Below are positions 12,114 to 23,051 of a stretch of 64,000 nt of DNA, one piece after another. Position 1 is the first letter of the stretch, and each line of letters begins with the position of its first letter. Source of the stretch: Ectobius pallidus. Lineage: Eukaryota > Arthropoda > Insecta > Blattodea > Ectobiidae. Location: the NCBI GenBank assembly GCA_964059195.1, contig CAXKWD010000006.1, forward strand, positions 67,225,073 through 67,289,072, given 5' to 3'. The notes under the pieces are model-generated. The model saw only the letters and a list, made by a program, of their open reading frames with translations, was not told where the DNA came from and searched no databases. The translations under genes were made by a program, and so were the position numbers.

Positions 12114-13647
12114 TGTTCAATCATAGCTTTAAACTATCTACAAGTTTAGTTATTTTGCTGCCAACTTGACAACAGTATATGCTATTCATCATTTTTCTCT
12201 AGTTTTATTATTATAAGTTTAGATTTTTAGGTTATTGCATTACATTCTCTATTCATTTACTTACAACATTAGATTTATTATTTACAATTAGTAAATATTG
12301 CTCATTATGTTCTATTTATTAATATTTGAAGTTTAAAGAATATTTATTCATATTTAAGCCTATCATGTTGGCTACGGATATTTTTCTCTATCACTTCCTG
12401 TTTCTGAAGTCAACATGACTCAAGTTATTATTTAAATAACATACATTTTCTAGCTTGTAAGCTATTATCCCTATTCATTGTCTGTTATTATTCATATTTG
12501 ATTATTATTTTTTGTATCCAGTCTGCAGGATACATTTCTTGCGCAGTTTATATGCATTTCATATAGCTCAATGACTTGACTTCCTTCTTCTTCATTCACA
12601 ACAATTCATTACTCAGACATTGAAGGATTCATGTTCTTTGGTGCTTCGGATTATCGTGATATAGTCTGAACATCAACATTCATTCTACTATTTGTGTGGA
12701 TAATATATCCTACAAGTTCTACACTTCTTTATCATATGGCTCGTCAAGTAAGCAATACTAGTGCATCAAGAAATGTACTTAATCATTCATTCAATTTATG
12801 CCTGGCAAAATGGCGTTTCTGTGTTGTGTTTTGCTAATTGCTATATAGCTGGGACATCACGACACATATTCTCATTCTTATAGTAGATAAAGATTCTGCT
12901 AATATCAATCTAAATAAGGACATATACTTCGCTTCAAGTGAGTAATCATAAGTGTTACTAGAAGTGATTCAAATTTCCATACATCTACGCTTTAAACATT
13001 GATCTCATTGTTGCGATTTGGCTATCATTAAATAGCCTATCCATCAGACTTGATATTCAGTTTCTAGTCGTGGAAACTATTTCTGCAAGTGTCACGCTTC
13101 ACGGACAGATGTATATTTATTTACAAATGTGATTATATGTGACATCAAGACTAAACTTTCATCTCCATTATCTACAAACTTTCATTCAATCGTTTATATG
13201 GTAGATGGTGACAATGTTCACATCCTCGAATCATAACTTTAATCTCATGCGTTAAGATGGATTCACATATGACATCAAAAACCAACACTCTACACTAGAA
13301 GATTGTCAACCATTATATTAATCTGTAAATGCTATCTTCAAGAAGACTTTCAGCTGAGAAGCATACTTTCTTCATTCCAACGCTTTTCAAGAAAGTGAAA
13401 GTGTATTCATTCGCGTGTTTTAGTTTATAATTAAATATCTCTTATATCATTGTTTTCATTGAGTGATGCATGTTATACAATTTATTCAATTCAATTCCTC
13501 CATTACAGTGGAGGTGGTCCTCCGCCAGAGATCTCATTAGTTGTGGTTTGCACGAAAGGTGTTAAGCACAACTAAAGTTTCATTCTCGTGTAGGTTTTAG
13601 GGACTCTTACAGTCCGCTCTTACAAACATACGCCCCCTAACCCTACA
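12114..13647 (+). repeat. BEL/Pao 3' LTR
   Basis: 1,534 bp, the partner of 3750-5286. It starts directly after gcgggcaactta and is followed by the 3' copy of the CACTG target duplication. About 28 substitutions and small indels relative to the 5' LTR were noted by eye. Confidence 0.96.
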
Positions 13648-13652
13648 CACTG

Positions 13653-14281
13653 ATAATAAGGCATCAAGTGTAATCATCATTGGACTCTTACGTTTAAAAT
13701 CTACGAGGAACATTTATTTGAGTAGCTGAATCCTAGAATAACAATCATAACACGTGAATCATGTTCTCACATTTTAACATAAATACTATTTTAATCTTAT
13801 ATATCTGCTGTTATACAATTTTGGAAGCGGCCATTTATACTTCAGTAGCAGTGAAAAGGTTAAATGAAGTATTTCATTTTTTAAACATACCCAGGATTTG
13901 GAGTTAAGGTATTTAAGTTACTTGTGAAATTACATTTTTCTTCCAGATGTACACATTTATGTTTTTGGTGTCATTTGAAAGACGGAATAAATTGTCTAGT
14001 CTCATAAAATAGGCTATATAGTAATTGACGAAGTGAAGTGAGGTCCTGTTTTCACTCGACCTTTCGGCTTATCATCTGGTTGTAAATTTGCGTACTACGC
14101 AGTTACGACCAAACTCGTTGTTCAATTTTATTCCAGTTTGGCATCAATGTTACTTTAAGTCATGAAACTACTTGAGTATAATTATTATTTTCTTTTTATT
14201 CCGTTTCAAGGTGAAGAGCTCATATTAGTTATTCTTTTTTTGGACGCTTGTTCATAGAACCACTAGTTTAATTCTTTAAAA
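13653..14281. other. unassigned DNA between elements
   Basis: No gene seen. A 35-bp segment at about 13833-13867 (tttatacttcagtagc...gtgaaaagg) closely resembles one at 35288-35322. Confidence 0.5.
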
Positions 14282-14283
14282 TA

Positions 14284-15604
14284 CGAGGCGTGTTTTTAAA
14301 GGAACCGATAATTATTTTTTTTTTTTCAAATACTTTATTATCATTCTTTAACTTACACCTTACATTACTTTCTCACATAATCGCCACCGTTATTCAGATA
14401 CTTGTAACAGGAAACCAATTCCCCGTCAAAGAATGATGCCACCTGTGATGAAAGCCATTTCTGCACTTCTTGTTTCACAGCATCATCGCCGATGAAATGT
14501 TTTCCACCAAGGAAATTCTTCAGATGAAGAAGCAGATCAAAATTGCTTGGCTGTGTGTGACATTATCATTAACTGAAAGGATTCCACGCCTAAACATACT
14601 CAAGATCTCATCGCATCTTTTGCTTGGAACAGTTAGACCACGTCCCTAAAGTCCGTATTTTGCACCAAGCATTCGACACTTTAACGACGATGATGATGTG
14701 AAACAAGAAGTGCGACTTAGCTTTTGTCACAGGCAGCATCATTCTTTGACGAACGCGTACACAAACTGGTTTCCTATTACATGTGCCTGAATAACGTTAT
14801 ATGGAGAAGTAGAATATGGTGTAATGAACGACGATAAGTAGGTTTCGAATGTTTATGACATGTCATACTTTTATCCCGACCTCCGTTCTCGCCGCAAACA
14901 CAAATTAAACACTTTTTGCTCGCTTTTTATCCTAATCGGACAGTTGTTATTTTGCATATAAATTCATATTTTCGTCATTTTTTATTTTGCATATAATGTC
15001 ATATTTTCGTCATTTTTGTGGTCTTGGTCATATTTTAGCCATATTTGTAATTCAAAGTAAAATATCCGTTATAAATTCGGTCAAGGAGGACACAGTACTA
15101 CATGGTCGAGTTAAATTTTGAAATTTATAAAATTGATTTAACGATTAGGCCTATGCCAAATGAATGAGTAACTTACATTTTAAAAATATTGGAATTGTTC
15201 ATATTTTATAGGGACTCGCAAGATCTACAAAATATCATTAGTCCTGTATTTGAAGTTGATGAGGCGAGAAAACAGGAGCAAATTCTTTAAAAATAGAAGT
15301 TCATTACTACTAAAACCGTAAATCACCAAAATTGTTAAAAATTGATTTTCCGATTGAATTCATGTGATGTAAGAATTTAGTGCCTTTAAACATTTTAAAT
15401 TGGAACATTTTTTTAAATTTCATTTTGTTAGGTCATATTTACGGATTTTTGTGTCATATTTAGTCACTTTTAAGGGTATATTTTCAGTCATATTTTCCAC
15501 TTTTTTAGGTCGTAAACATCCGAACCCTAGTGATAAAATATTTGGAAAATAATGTTCTGTTATTTCTTAAAAAATAATCGGTACTTTCTTTAAAACACGC
15601 ATCT
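14284..15604. mobile_element. palindromic mariner derivative (contains a hAT insertion)
   Basis: Flanked by TA (14282-14283 and 15605-15606). The imperfect TIRs are cgaggcgtgtttttaaag at the left and, on the complement, agatgcgtgttttaaag at the right. The left arm encodes, on the minus strand, a mariner transposase C-terminus: KQEVQKWLSSQ, then SFFDGELVSCYKYLNNGGDYV (about 14525 down to 14375). From about 14684 the same coding segment appears again on the plus strand, degraded. The element is thus two mariner 3' ends in inverted orientation. The right arm is interrupted by a hAT element at 14839-15529. Confidence 0.8.
14839..15529. mobile_element. non-autonomous hAT-like element nested in the mariner
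   Basis: Its ends read taggtttcgaatgtttatga at the left and, on the complement of the right, tagggttcggatgtttacga. These TIRs are of the hAT type. Flanks acgataag and gtgataaa resemble an eroded 8-bp target duplication. Inside, gtcatatttt-like motifs are repeated at both ends, typical of subterminal transposase sites. There is no coding capacity. Confidence 0.7.
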
Positions 15605-15606
15605 TA

Positions 15607-16671
15607 CAGTTTGTAATAATTTATGTAAATTTTTCTTTACCTTCATACATTCCCTATATAGCTTTCTTTATAGTCTATTACGTTGTACAGCACCTGCTAG
15701 GGAAACTACGCTTATTGTAATTGGGATTGATTCTTGTAGTTGGCAGAATGATGTTATAGTGTTACAATAATTTAAATTGTATTAACATCGTTTAATAAAT
15801 ATCCCATTACATATTATTTTGTAGTTTGGGCAACTCGAACTAGTATGCATTATTGATTTGTGTGTATATAGATAATTATATAGACGTACAATATATAATA
15901 ACATTTTTTATATAATGTAGTTATATATATTATAGAATTACATATAATTATATATAATTATCAAATATAAAACTTTGAGTATCGTTCATGAAAACAAAAA
16001 ATATGTAATCTGAAGATAAATAACCTATTTGGAATATGCTATAAATTGATTCCACTGGCGTTCATGAGGGTATAGGGTTACCTGGATGTGAATTCCGCGA
16101 CTTATTAATTATTCTGTGCTATAATACACCGCGAAATCTGCTAGTGCATTACTTTAATTACTTCAAGTTTGATGAAGGGAATGAACTTTTCAAATTGTAG
16201 ACTACTTTCAAGTTGTAATTAATGGATATATTGGTTTGCTTAATTTGCTATTCATTTCATTCTGAACATGTAAATAGCATCCATTTCAATGGAAACACAA
16301 ACCAGAATCAAACACATGCCTTTTACATTTGCATTCTAGGAATTTAATTTATTGTGTGCACACAACTCTGTAAGTTCAATGATATTGTATTATCGTTTCA
16401 TTAGTTACAACAAAGAGTAAAAATCATTTACGAACATTTCGATAGAGCTTATAAAATGTTATCGTGTTCTCCCATTTAGATAAGAAATGGTACAATGGTT
16501 TCAATAATAATAATATAGGATGTTGGAATAGTATTAATGTAGATACTGAATGACACAAGAGAGTAGTATAAATTTAGCTTGTAACTATCTCATCCCTGTA
16601 AATTAAATTCATACACGGTATTTATTGAAAAAAACAATGTTTATTTAGCAAACAAAACCTCACTAAACATA
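15607..16671. other. unassigned, very AT-rich DNA
   Basis: A TATATAA-rich stretch lies at about 15860-15965. No gene or terminal repeats recognised. Confidence 0.5.
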
Positions 16672-16673
16672 TA

Positions 16674-17952
16674 GGGTAAGGTGGTACATTTTCGAACATG
16701 GTACAATTCTGAACGGACTAAGATTTTTATCCATTTTGGGGTTTCATATGTTAGCCAACCTCTTTTTAAAAATATAGCATCCATACTGATTGTTTTGTTG
16801 ATCTGTATCCGCGAGAATGATGTTCCGAGTTGTCTCATTCGGCCATAAAAAATTATTTTCCAACCGAAGGTAAGAACGCCATGCTTGAAAAATGGCACGT
16901 TATAAAATTGCTTATCATTCCACGTTGTGTTACTGGAATATATTTTTGAGGACCAATTTTTAACTCATACCAACAAATAGCGTAGTCTTTAATACGTAAG
17001 TCATTGGCACAACAATGGGCATTCGTGAGCGGAATTTCAACAATGTAGTAATTTACAAAAACTAGCTCGAGGTACAAATTCGAACAAATTTTAGGTACTA
17101 TTTCGAACAGTACTTTAACCCGCGATTGCTTGCTCAAGACTTGCATGGAAAAGCTGTTTTGCTGTCACAGCATTCTGCATGTTTATTATTATTAACTGTG
17201 CAAGTCAAATATAAAAGGGTGGTTTTCTTTTTCTCTCAACAGTGGCATTATTTCAACGAAGAGTAATAAACTAAGACTTCCTGTGTAATGTTATTTCATC
17301 TCAGCATTTATGCAATACACAATAGCATGCAGCTGATAAGTATTTTTATTATTGCTCTTGATGTTATAACAGACCGTCTTAATGGTCTAGTGGTTCCTGA
17401 CTACGGACCCTCAAGTCTGGGTTCGATCACCGGTACCTCCTCGGATTTTTCTGAGGTAGGGTGATCTGGAACGGGGTGCATTCAGCCTCTTGACACCAAC
17501 AAAAGAGCTAATTCATTAAGAAGTAGCGGCTCCGGTTCAGTAAGCCATCAATAACTGTCGTAGGAGTCGGCATGCTGACCACATGCCCCAATCCGGCCAT
17601 CTGCCTATTTAAAACGTGACACATCATTATTACGCTCATATTACTGATAAATAATAATAACAGAAAATAATATTTGGAAGAAAGCACTTTCTTCGTTGAA
17701 AATGCCACTGTTCGAAATAGTACCCACTGGTGTTTAGAATTGTACCTACTAAGGTACATTTTCGAACGATATTCTGGAAATGAAAGATCGATTGCCATGA
17801 CCAATATTGCAGCTGTATGACTTTGATATTTTTGTGAAGGGTCAACTACATTGCCAACTTTGTGAATACAATACAGTTGAACTTGTCTTATGTTTATTGT
17901 GTTCATAAAATAAGAATATTTGTTAAGTGTTCGAAAATGTACCACCTTACCC
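16674..17952. mobile_element. TA-flanked TIR element with reiterated GGTAC-N-TTCGAAC sites
   Basis: Perfect terminal inverted repeats of at least 25 bp begin gggtaaggtggtacattttc; TA lies on both sides (16672-16673, 17953-17954). The inner TIR motif ggtacattttcgaac recurs with small changes at about 16698, 17071, 17092, 17706, 17754 and 17930 in both orientations. Minus-strand open frames (16641-16898, 16853-17146, 17508-17945) show no transposase motif I recognise and partly consist of the repeats. The architecture fits a Tc1/mariner/pogo-type non-autonomous element. A SINE sits inside it. Confidence 0.8.
17372..17607 (+). repeat. tRNA-derived SINE, 3'-truncated copy
   Basis: tRNA-like head with A-box-like aatggtctagtgg and B-box ggttcgatc, then a body (ctcctcggatttttctgagg, gtagcggctccgg, tcggcatgctgaccacatgc) shared with the SINE at 60578-60887. 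The similarity stops after catctgcct. It is inserted within the TIR element at 16674-17952. Confidence 0.85.
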
Positions 17953-17954
17953 TA

Positions 17955-18256
17955 TTGTTTATATCAACGTTAGAATGGAATAGAGTTGGATAATTTTCTT
18001 ATATAGGCCTATAGTAGCATTGAAGAGTCCAACTTTGGAGGATCTGGAGGTTAAATTAATTTAGAAAGTCATCTCGAGGACAGCATCAAAATTAATTAAT
18101 TTTATTCATATGAACTTCACCAGTTCGCTTATCACTTATAAAGAGCATGCATGAAGTGTATTATATTCATCACTGATTCAGAGGTAGATGTTATAAACAA
18201 TTTTAAAATAGTGCGACAAATAAAGAGAAAATGTTTGTATTCGCAAGACTTGCACT
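17955..18256. other. unassigned DNA left of the copia-flanking duplication
   Basis: 302 bp with no supported feature. It contains one copy of TAGGCCTA at 18004. Confidence 0.5.
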
Positions 18257-18666
18257 GTTTATCACATCAGTTTATCATTTCAATGACATAATAGTAATGC
18301 AATTTATAAAGATAAAACTCAGTTGACCATTGAAGTAGTAATTCCCTTCCAAATGTTAATCAGTATAGCAGAGAGCAGTTACTTAGGCAAGTCCTATGCT
18401 TATTTATTTTGTTATGAATATCGTATTGGAAACTCACTTTCACAAAGGCATGTGCTTCCAGATATAGACATTATCTGCAGACCAAAATCTATCTCAGCTG
18501 CAAAACTTGTCGCCTGAAATGAATAGGGAAAAAATGTCTCGTTTTCTGTTCTAATTTGAAGAAGTGGGATCAACTTAAGAACCACATACTTCAAGTTGCA
18601 AATATGATATTTTTCCACTGTCAAGAGATCGATAAAAACAGTTTGTCCATTATGTTTTCAAAATCA
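18257..18666 (+). repeat. 410-bp direct repeat, left copy flanking copia
   Basis: Base-for-base identical by eye to 23052-23461, with no indels. It abuts the truncated 5' LTR of the copia element. It is far too long for an integrase-made target duplication (normally about 5 bp). Open frames inside it (18323-18517 and its shadow) have no motif and are not called as genes. Confidence 0.95.
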
Positions 18667-18797
18667 ATATCTACACAATATGTTACTAGTGCTGCCATCC
18701 GTATTGCATTGTTGGCAGACATGTTTGTTTGTCTTTTGTCTCTAGAATAAAATTTATTCTGTGCCACTCGTCAGTGGGAATACGTTGTTTTATTATA
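18667..18797 (+). repeat. copia 5' LTR, truncated by 13 bp at its outer end
   Basis: Aligns without gaps to 22921-23051 with two substitutions. An aataaa signal lies at about 18748. The outer terminus tgttaaaggtcta present in the 3' LTR is replaced by the end of the flanking 410-bp repeat. Confidence 0.93.
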
Positions 18798-18811
18798 GGT
18801 TATGGGCCCAG
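18798..18811 (+). promoter_or_regulatory. copia primer-binding site (initiator-tRNA half)
   Basis: ggttatgggcccag immediately follows the 5' LTR. It matches the known copia strategy, in which an internal fragment of initiator tRNA-Met (anticodon region), rather than the tRNA 3' end, primes minus-strand DNA. Confidence 0.85.
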
Positions 18812-18960
18812 AAGCTCATAAAATCGCAGTATTGAGTCGTTTTAACAAGGATTTTGCAGTAAAGCAAGTGTTAAAAGACAGTATTCAGTGCGATTTAGCT
18901 GTGAACTGACTGATCGTATTAATTATCGCAGTGTATAAGTGTAAAAACTGTTCGTCAAAA

Positions 18961-21573
18961 ATGGCTACCAATTATCTTATCAATGTGCCGAAATTAAAGG
19001 GACGCGATAATTATTCGGAGTGGTGTTTCGCTGCAGAAAATTTCTTAGTTCTCGAAGGCATGAAGCATTGTATCAAGCCAGAACCGGGAAAAGAAATAGC
19101 AAGCGCGGATGACGAAAAAACTAAAGCCAAATTGATTATGACCATCGACCCGTCGTTGTATGTCCACGTGAAAACCGTTAAATCTTCGAAAGAATTGTGG
19201 AATAAACTTCAGCAATTATTTGATGATAGTGGCTTTTCACGGAGAATAAGTCTGTTGAGAAATTTGATTTCAATCCGGCGAGAAAATTGCAGTTCGATGA
19301 CGTCATATGTGACGCAGATTATCGATACAGCGCAGAAATTAAGTGGAACGGGATTTGAAATAAATGATCAATGGACAGGGTCATTGTTGTTGGCTGGATT
19401 GCCTGATCGTTTTGCTCCAATGATCATGGCAATCGAACATTCGGGCATTTCCATTACGGCAGACAATATCAAGACAAAATTATTAGACATGGAGTCGGTA
19501 GATTACAACGAGAGTGAAATGAATGGTGCTTTCGTCAGTCATTCAAATCATGCAAAGCAAAATAAGAATAATTTGTCTATGGCCAAGAAAAATTGTAATG
19601 TTGGTAGTACTACTGTTCCGTCGAAGTCAAACACCAAGGCGGTGAAATGCTACCGGTGTAAACAAGTCGGCCATTACAAAAATCAGTGCATGAATAACGA
19701 AAATAATTCAGCAAATAAGAAAAATAAAGAAAGAATGCAATCAAACGCATTTAGTGCAACATTTTTAAGTGCGAATTTCAACAAAAATGATTGGTATATC
19801 GACTCCGGGGCAAGTGTACACATAACAGCAAACGAAAGTTGGGTTATGAATGCCAGATATGAACAAAATAAAGGAATTGTCGTAGCTAATAGCGAGAAGA
19901 TGACAGTATTATGTTCTGGCAATGTTAAAATAACGACATCAACTGATGATTGCGAGTACGACATCGTGGTAGAAGACGTATGCTGTATACCATCTCTGAC
20001 TACTAACTTACTATCAGTCAGTCAACTAATAAAAAAAGGAAACAGTGTGTCTTTCACAGATAAAAGCTGTTGTGTTTACAATAAAAAGCAACAGTTAGTC
20101 GCTACAGCAGTATTGGTCAATGGGGTATACAAAGTAAACTTGGTATCCCAGGAGTATTTGGCTGCATCAGCTGTGTCAGGAGTAACATGGCATCGCAGAT
20201 TAGGACATGTCAACAAGGAATACTTAAATAAAATGAAAAATGCTGTCTTGGGAATGTCATTTGATGAAAAAGCAGAAATAAGCAAGGCTTCTTGTACAAC
20301 ATGTTGTGAAGGTAAACAGTGTCGCTTACCATTTAAAGGCAGTGGTCAGAGAAGCAGCAACTTGCTAGATTTAGTGCACACAGACATTTGTGGCCCTATG
20401 GAGACTACATCGATAGGAGGAGCAAGGTATTTCTTGTTATTTGTCGATGATTACAGTCGCATAACATTTGTTTATTTTCTGAAGCACAAAAATGAGGCTC
20501 TGAAGTATTTCAAGATATTCAAAGCACAGGTGGAAAATCAAACAAAAAGAACAATAAAAGTGATAAGAAGCGATAATGGTTTAGAGTATTGCAATAAGGA
20601 ATTTGAAGATTACCTAAACAGTGCTGGTATTATCCACCAGAAAAGCAACCCATACACCCCAGAACAAAATGGTTTATGTGAAAGATTCAATCGCACAGTC
20701 GTAGAAAAAGCGAGATGTCTACTGTTTGATGCAAACCTGGGAAAAGAGTTTTGGGCTGAGGCCACCAATACGGCAGTGTACCTGCAGAATCGAACTGTGG
20801 CTGCTGCGTTGGATAATAAAACGCCATATGAACTATGGACTGGCACAAAACCAGATATCAGTCATATTAGGATATTTGGTAGCACTGTCATGGTACATGT
20901 TGCTAAACAAAAGCGTAAGAAATGGGATAAGAAATCTGTGAAATGTATTCTTACAGGATACCCAGATAACATAAAGGGATACAGAGTCTATAATCCAGAA
21001 ACAAGGACTGTGTTTACAAGTAGAGATGTGGTCATTATTGAGCCAGAAATCAATTCTGAATGTATGATTCAAATGCAAGACCAGAATGTTGCTTCAGTGG
21101 GGGATGAGGTTAAACCAGAACAACAAGGCCAGGAGGTAACAAGTTTTGAATCAACATCTAGTCTTGAAGATAACTCCAACAGTGAAAATGATTATTCCTA
21201 TGATGATGAAGACTCAGAGAGTACACTTCAGTGTGAAAATGAAGATTTCATGGACAGACCCAGACGAACACGGAAACCACCAGAGAGATATGGTATGTCG
21301 AATCTTTGCACAAGCGCTGAAACCTATGATGATGTGGCAGATTTGACACTGCATGATGCTTTAAACGGACCAGAAAAGAAACAGTGGATGTTGGCCATGC
21401 AAGAAGAACTACAGTGTTTCAAAGAAAATGATGCGTGGGAATTATGTGAAAGTCCACAAGATGGTAGGGTTGTACAGTGTAAGTGGGTGCTTCGTAAAAA
21501 ATATGATAGTGATAACAAAGTTCGGTTCCGTGCACGTTTAGTTGCTAAAGGTTTTCACAAGTTGAAGGTATAG
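18961..21573 (+). pseudogene. copia polyprotein, part 1: gag, protease, integrase, RT N-terminus
   Basis: The start is taken at ATG 18961 (MATNYLINVPKL, typical copia Gag); an in-frame ATG 30 bases upstream is less likely. In residues from 18961: a UBN2-like gag region at 1-180; CCHC knuckle CYRCKQVGHYKNQC near 230; protease DSGAS near 281; pre-integrase zinc motif starting WHRRLGH near 410; integrase triad Asp 475 (HTDICGP), Asp 538 (RSDNG), Glu 574 (PEQNGLCERF), with 35 residues between the last two. An acidic linker leads into the RT (WMLAMQEELQCF, WVLRKK). The frame breaks at a one-base deletion near 21558, so the stop at 21571 is an artefact of the lesion. Apart from that the sequence looks undamaged. 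Confidence 0.95.
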
Positions 21574-22868
21574 ACTATACAGAAACATTTTCTCCTGTTG
21601 TGAGGCATACTACATTGAGGTTACTATTTGCATTGTCAGTTAAGTTAGGATTTGACATTACTCACCTTGATGTAACTACAGCCTTTCTGAATGGTGCTCT
21701 TGATGAAACCATTTTTATGCAGTTGCCAGAAGGATTTTCCGAGCAGACCCATGAGGGTCAAGTACTTAAATTAAAAAAGGCAATCTACGGGCTTAAACAA
21801 TCTTCGAGAGCATGGTACAGGAAAGTGGATGAATGTTTGTTAAATATTGGTTATAAGAGATCTAAGATAGAACCATGTATGTTCACAAAAGTCAGAAATA
21901 ATTTGAGGACTATTGTTACACTTTTTGTGGATGATTTTTTTATTTTTTCAAATGATTGTAAAGAAACAGAATATTTGAAAAATGAATTAGCTAGCCATTT
22001 CAAACTTAAAGATTTAGGTGAAATCAGAAAGTGTCTTGGTGTCAATGTAAGTGTTAATAAGTCTGAGAAAACTATTACATTGAACCAGTCTGATTATATT
22101 GATCAGGTGTTGCAAAGATTTAACATGAGTCAATGCAAACCCATTCAGACTCCTATGGAAACTAAGTTGCATGTATCTAAAGGGGAAAACTATGTTGGAA
22201 AATTCCCATATCAGCAAGTTATTGGTTGTCTAATGTACTTAGCAGTTCTAACCAGACCTGATATTACTTATGCAGTTGGATTTTTGAGTCAATTTAACAA
22301 TTGCTATTCTAGAGAACATTGTGCATATGTAAAGCGTCTATTGAGATATTTAAAATGTACTAAAAATTACGGTTTGAAGTACACTGCTGATGGAAATTCA
22401 ATATTAGAAGGATATGTAGATGCAGATTGGGGTGCAAATGTTATAGATAGGAAGTCATATACAGGATATTGTTTCACTTTATCTGGTTGTGTAATTTCTT
22501 GGGAAACTAAAAAACAAACTACTGTAGCCTTGTCTAGTAGTGAGGCCGAATATATGGCTATTACAGAAGCATGTAAAGAAGCTGTTTATTTGAGAAACTT
22601 ACTATATGAAATTACACAAAATTTGTATACCATTGATTTGTTCAACGATAATCAGAGTGCACAAAAGCTAACTATGAATCCAATGTTTCACAAGCGTACA
22701 AAACACATAGACATTAAGTTTCACTTTTGTAGAGAATGTGTAGTGAATAAAATTGTAAATGTGAAGTATTTGCCTACAGCTGAGATGCCAGCTGATGTAT
22801 TCACGAAGGCTTTATGTGTTATGAAACATTATAAGTTTTTGGATGTATTAGGTATTCAAAGGTTGTAA
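21560..22868 (+). pseudogene. copia polyprotein, part 2: RT and RNase H
   Basis: Continues the polyprotein in the +1 frame right after the deletion (GIDYTETFSPVV). RT: LDVTTAFLNG, KAIYGLKQSSRAWY, and catalytic FVDDFF with Asp codons at 21930 and 21933 (YVDD in many relatives). RNase H: VDADWG near 22418, LSSSEAEYMA, DNQSA, and the C-terminal HIDIKFHF and ADVFTKAL blocks. It ends at 22868, 31 bp before the polypurine tract. A single lesion in about 3.9 kb of coding sequence suggests a young copy. Confidence 0.95.
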
Positions 22869-22907
22869 TATTTTTTTGTATATCCATATTGTTAGATATA
22901 GTGGGGG

Positions 22908-23051
22908 TGTTAAAGGTCTAATATCTACACAATATATTACTAGTGCTGCCATCCGTCTTGCATTGTTGGCAGACATGTTTGTTTGTCTTTTGTCTCTAGA
23001 ATAAAATTTATTCTGTGCCACTCGTCAGTGGGAATACGTTGTTTTATTATA
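22908..23051 (+). repeat. copia 3' LTR
   Basis: 144 bp, TGTTAAAGG...TTATTATA, directly after the agtggggg purine tract. It is joined at its outer end to the right copy of the 410-bp repeat. Confidence 0.93.

Larger units (their letters stand above)
3745..13652 (+). mobile_element. BEL/Pao LTR retrotransposon, complete but inactivated
   Basis: Two LTRs (3750-5286 and 12114-13647) begin TGTTCAATCATAG and end CCTACA. They flank a leader, a gag-pol region and a purine-rich stretch (tttgcgggcaac) just before the 3' LTR. The 5-bp target duplication CACTG (3745-3749 and 13648-13652) is perfect, so both ends are intact. Domain order gag, protease, RT, RNase H, integrase, DUF5641-like C-terminus is that of BEL/Pao. 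By eye the LTRs differ by roughly 2%, plus a 4-bp indel. Coding is broken by a gag frameshift near 6180, in-frame stops at 7063, 7846, 9700 and 11027, and a 142-bp insertion at about 9712-9853. Confidence 0.97.
18667..23051 (+). mobile_element. copia-type LTR retrotransposon, nearly intact
   Basis: Short LTRs (5' 18667-18797, 131 bp; 3' 22908-23051, 144 bp) with 2 mismatches over the 131 shared bases. The 5' LTR lacks the first 13 bases of the 3' LTR. The primer site ggttatgggcccag (18798-18811) follows the 5' LTR directly, and a purine tract agtggggg (22900-22907) precedes the 3' LTR. Domain order gag, PR, IN, RT, RNase H is Pseudoviridae/copia. The only coding lesion seen is a one-base deletion near 21558. 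There is no short target duplication; instead the 410-bp repeats flank it. Confidence 0.97.

Noticed and set aside
14045..14110. Second hammerhead/Penelope-like end (minus strand, gataagccgaaagg)
   Set aside because: It lacks the CTGANGA core in the right place and a pairing stem I.
16641..17945. Minus-strand frames of 85-145 codons in the TIR element
   Set aside because: No transposase motifs; parts are translations of the reiterated GGTAC sites and of the inserted SINE.
18323..18517. 64-codon frame duplicated at 23118-23312
   Set aside because: Its preservation is explained by the 410-bp duplication being identical, not by selection on a protein.
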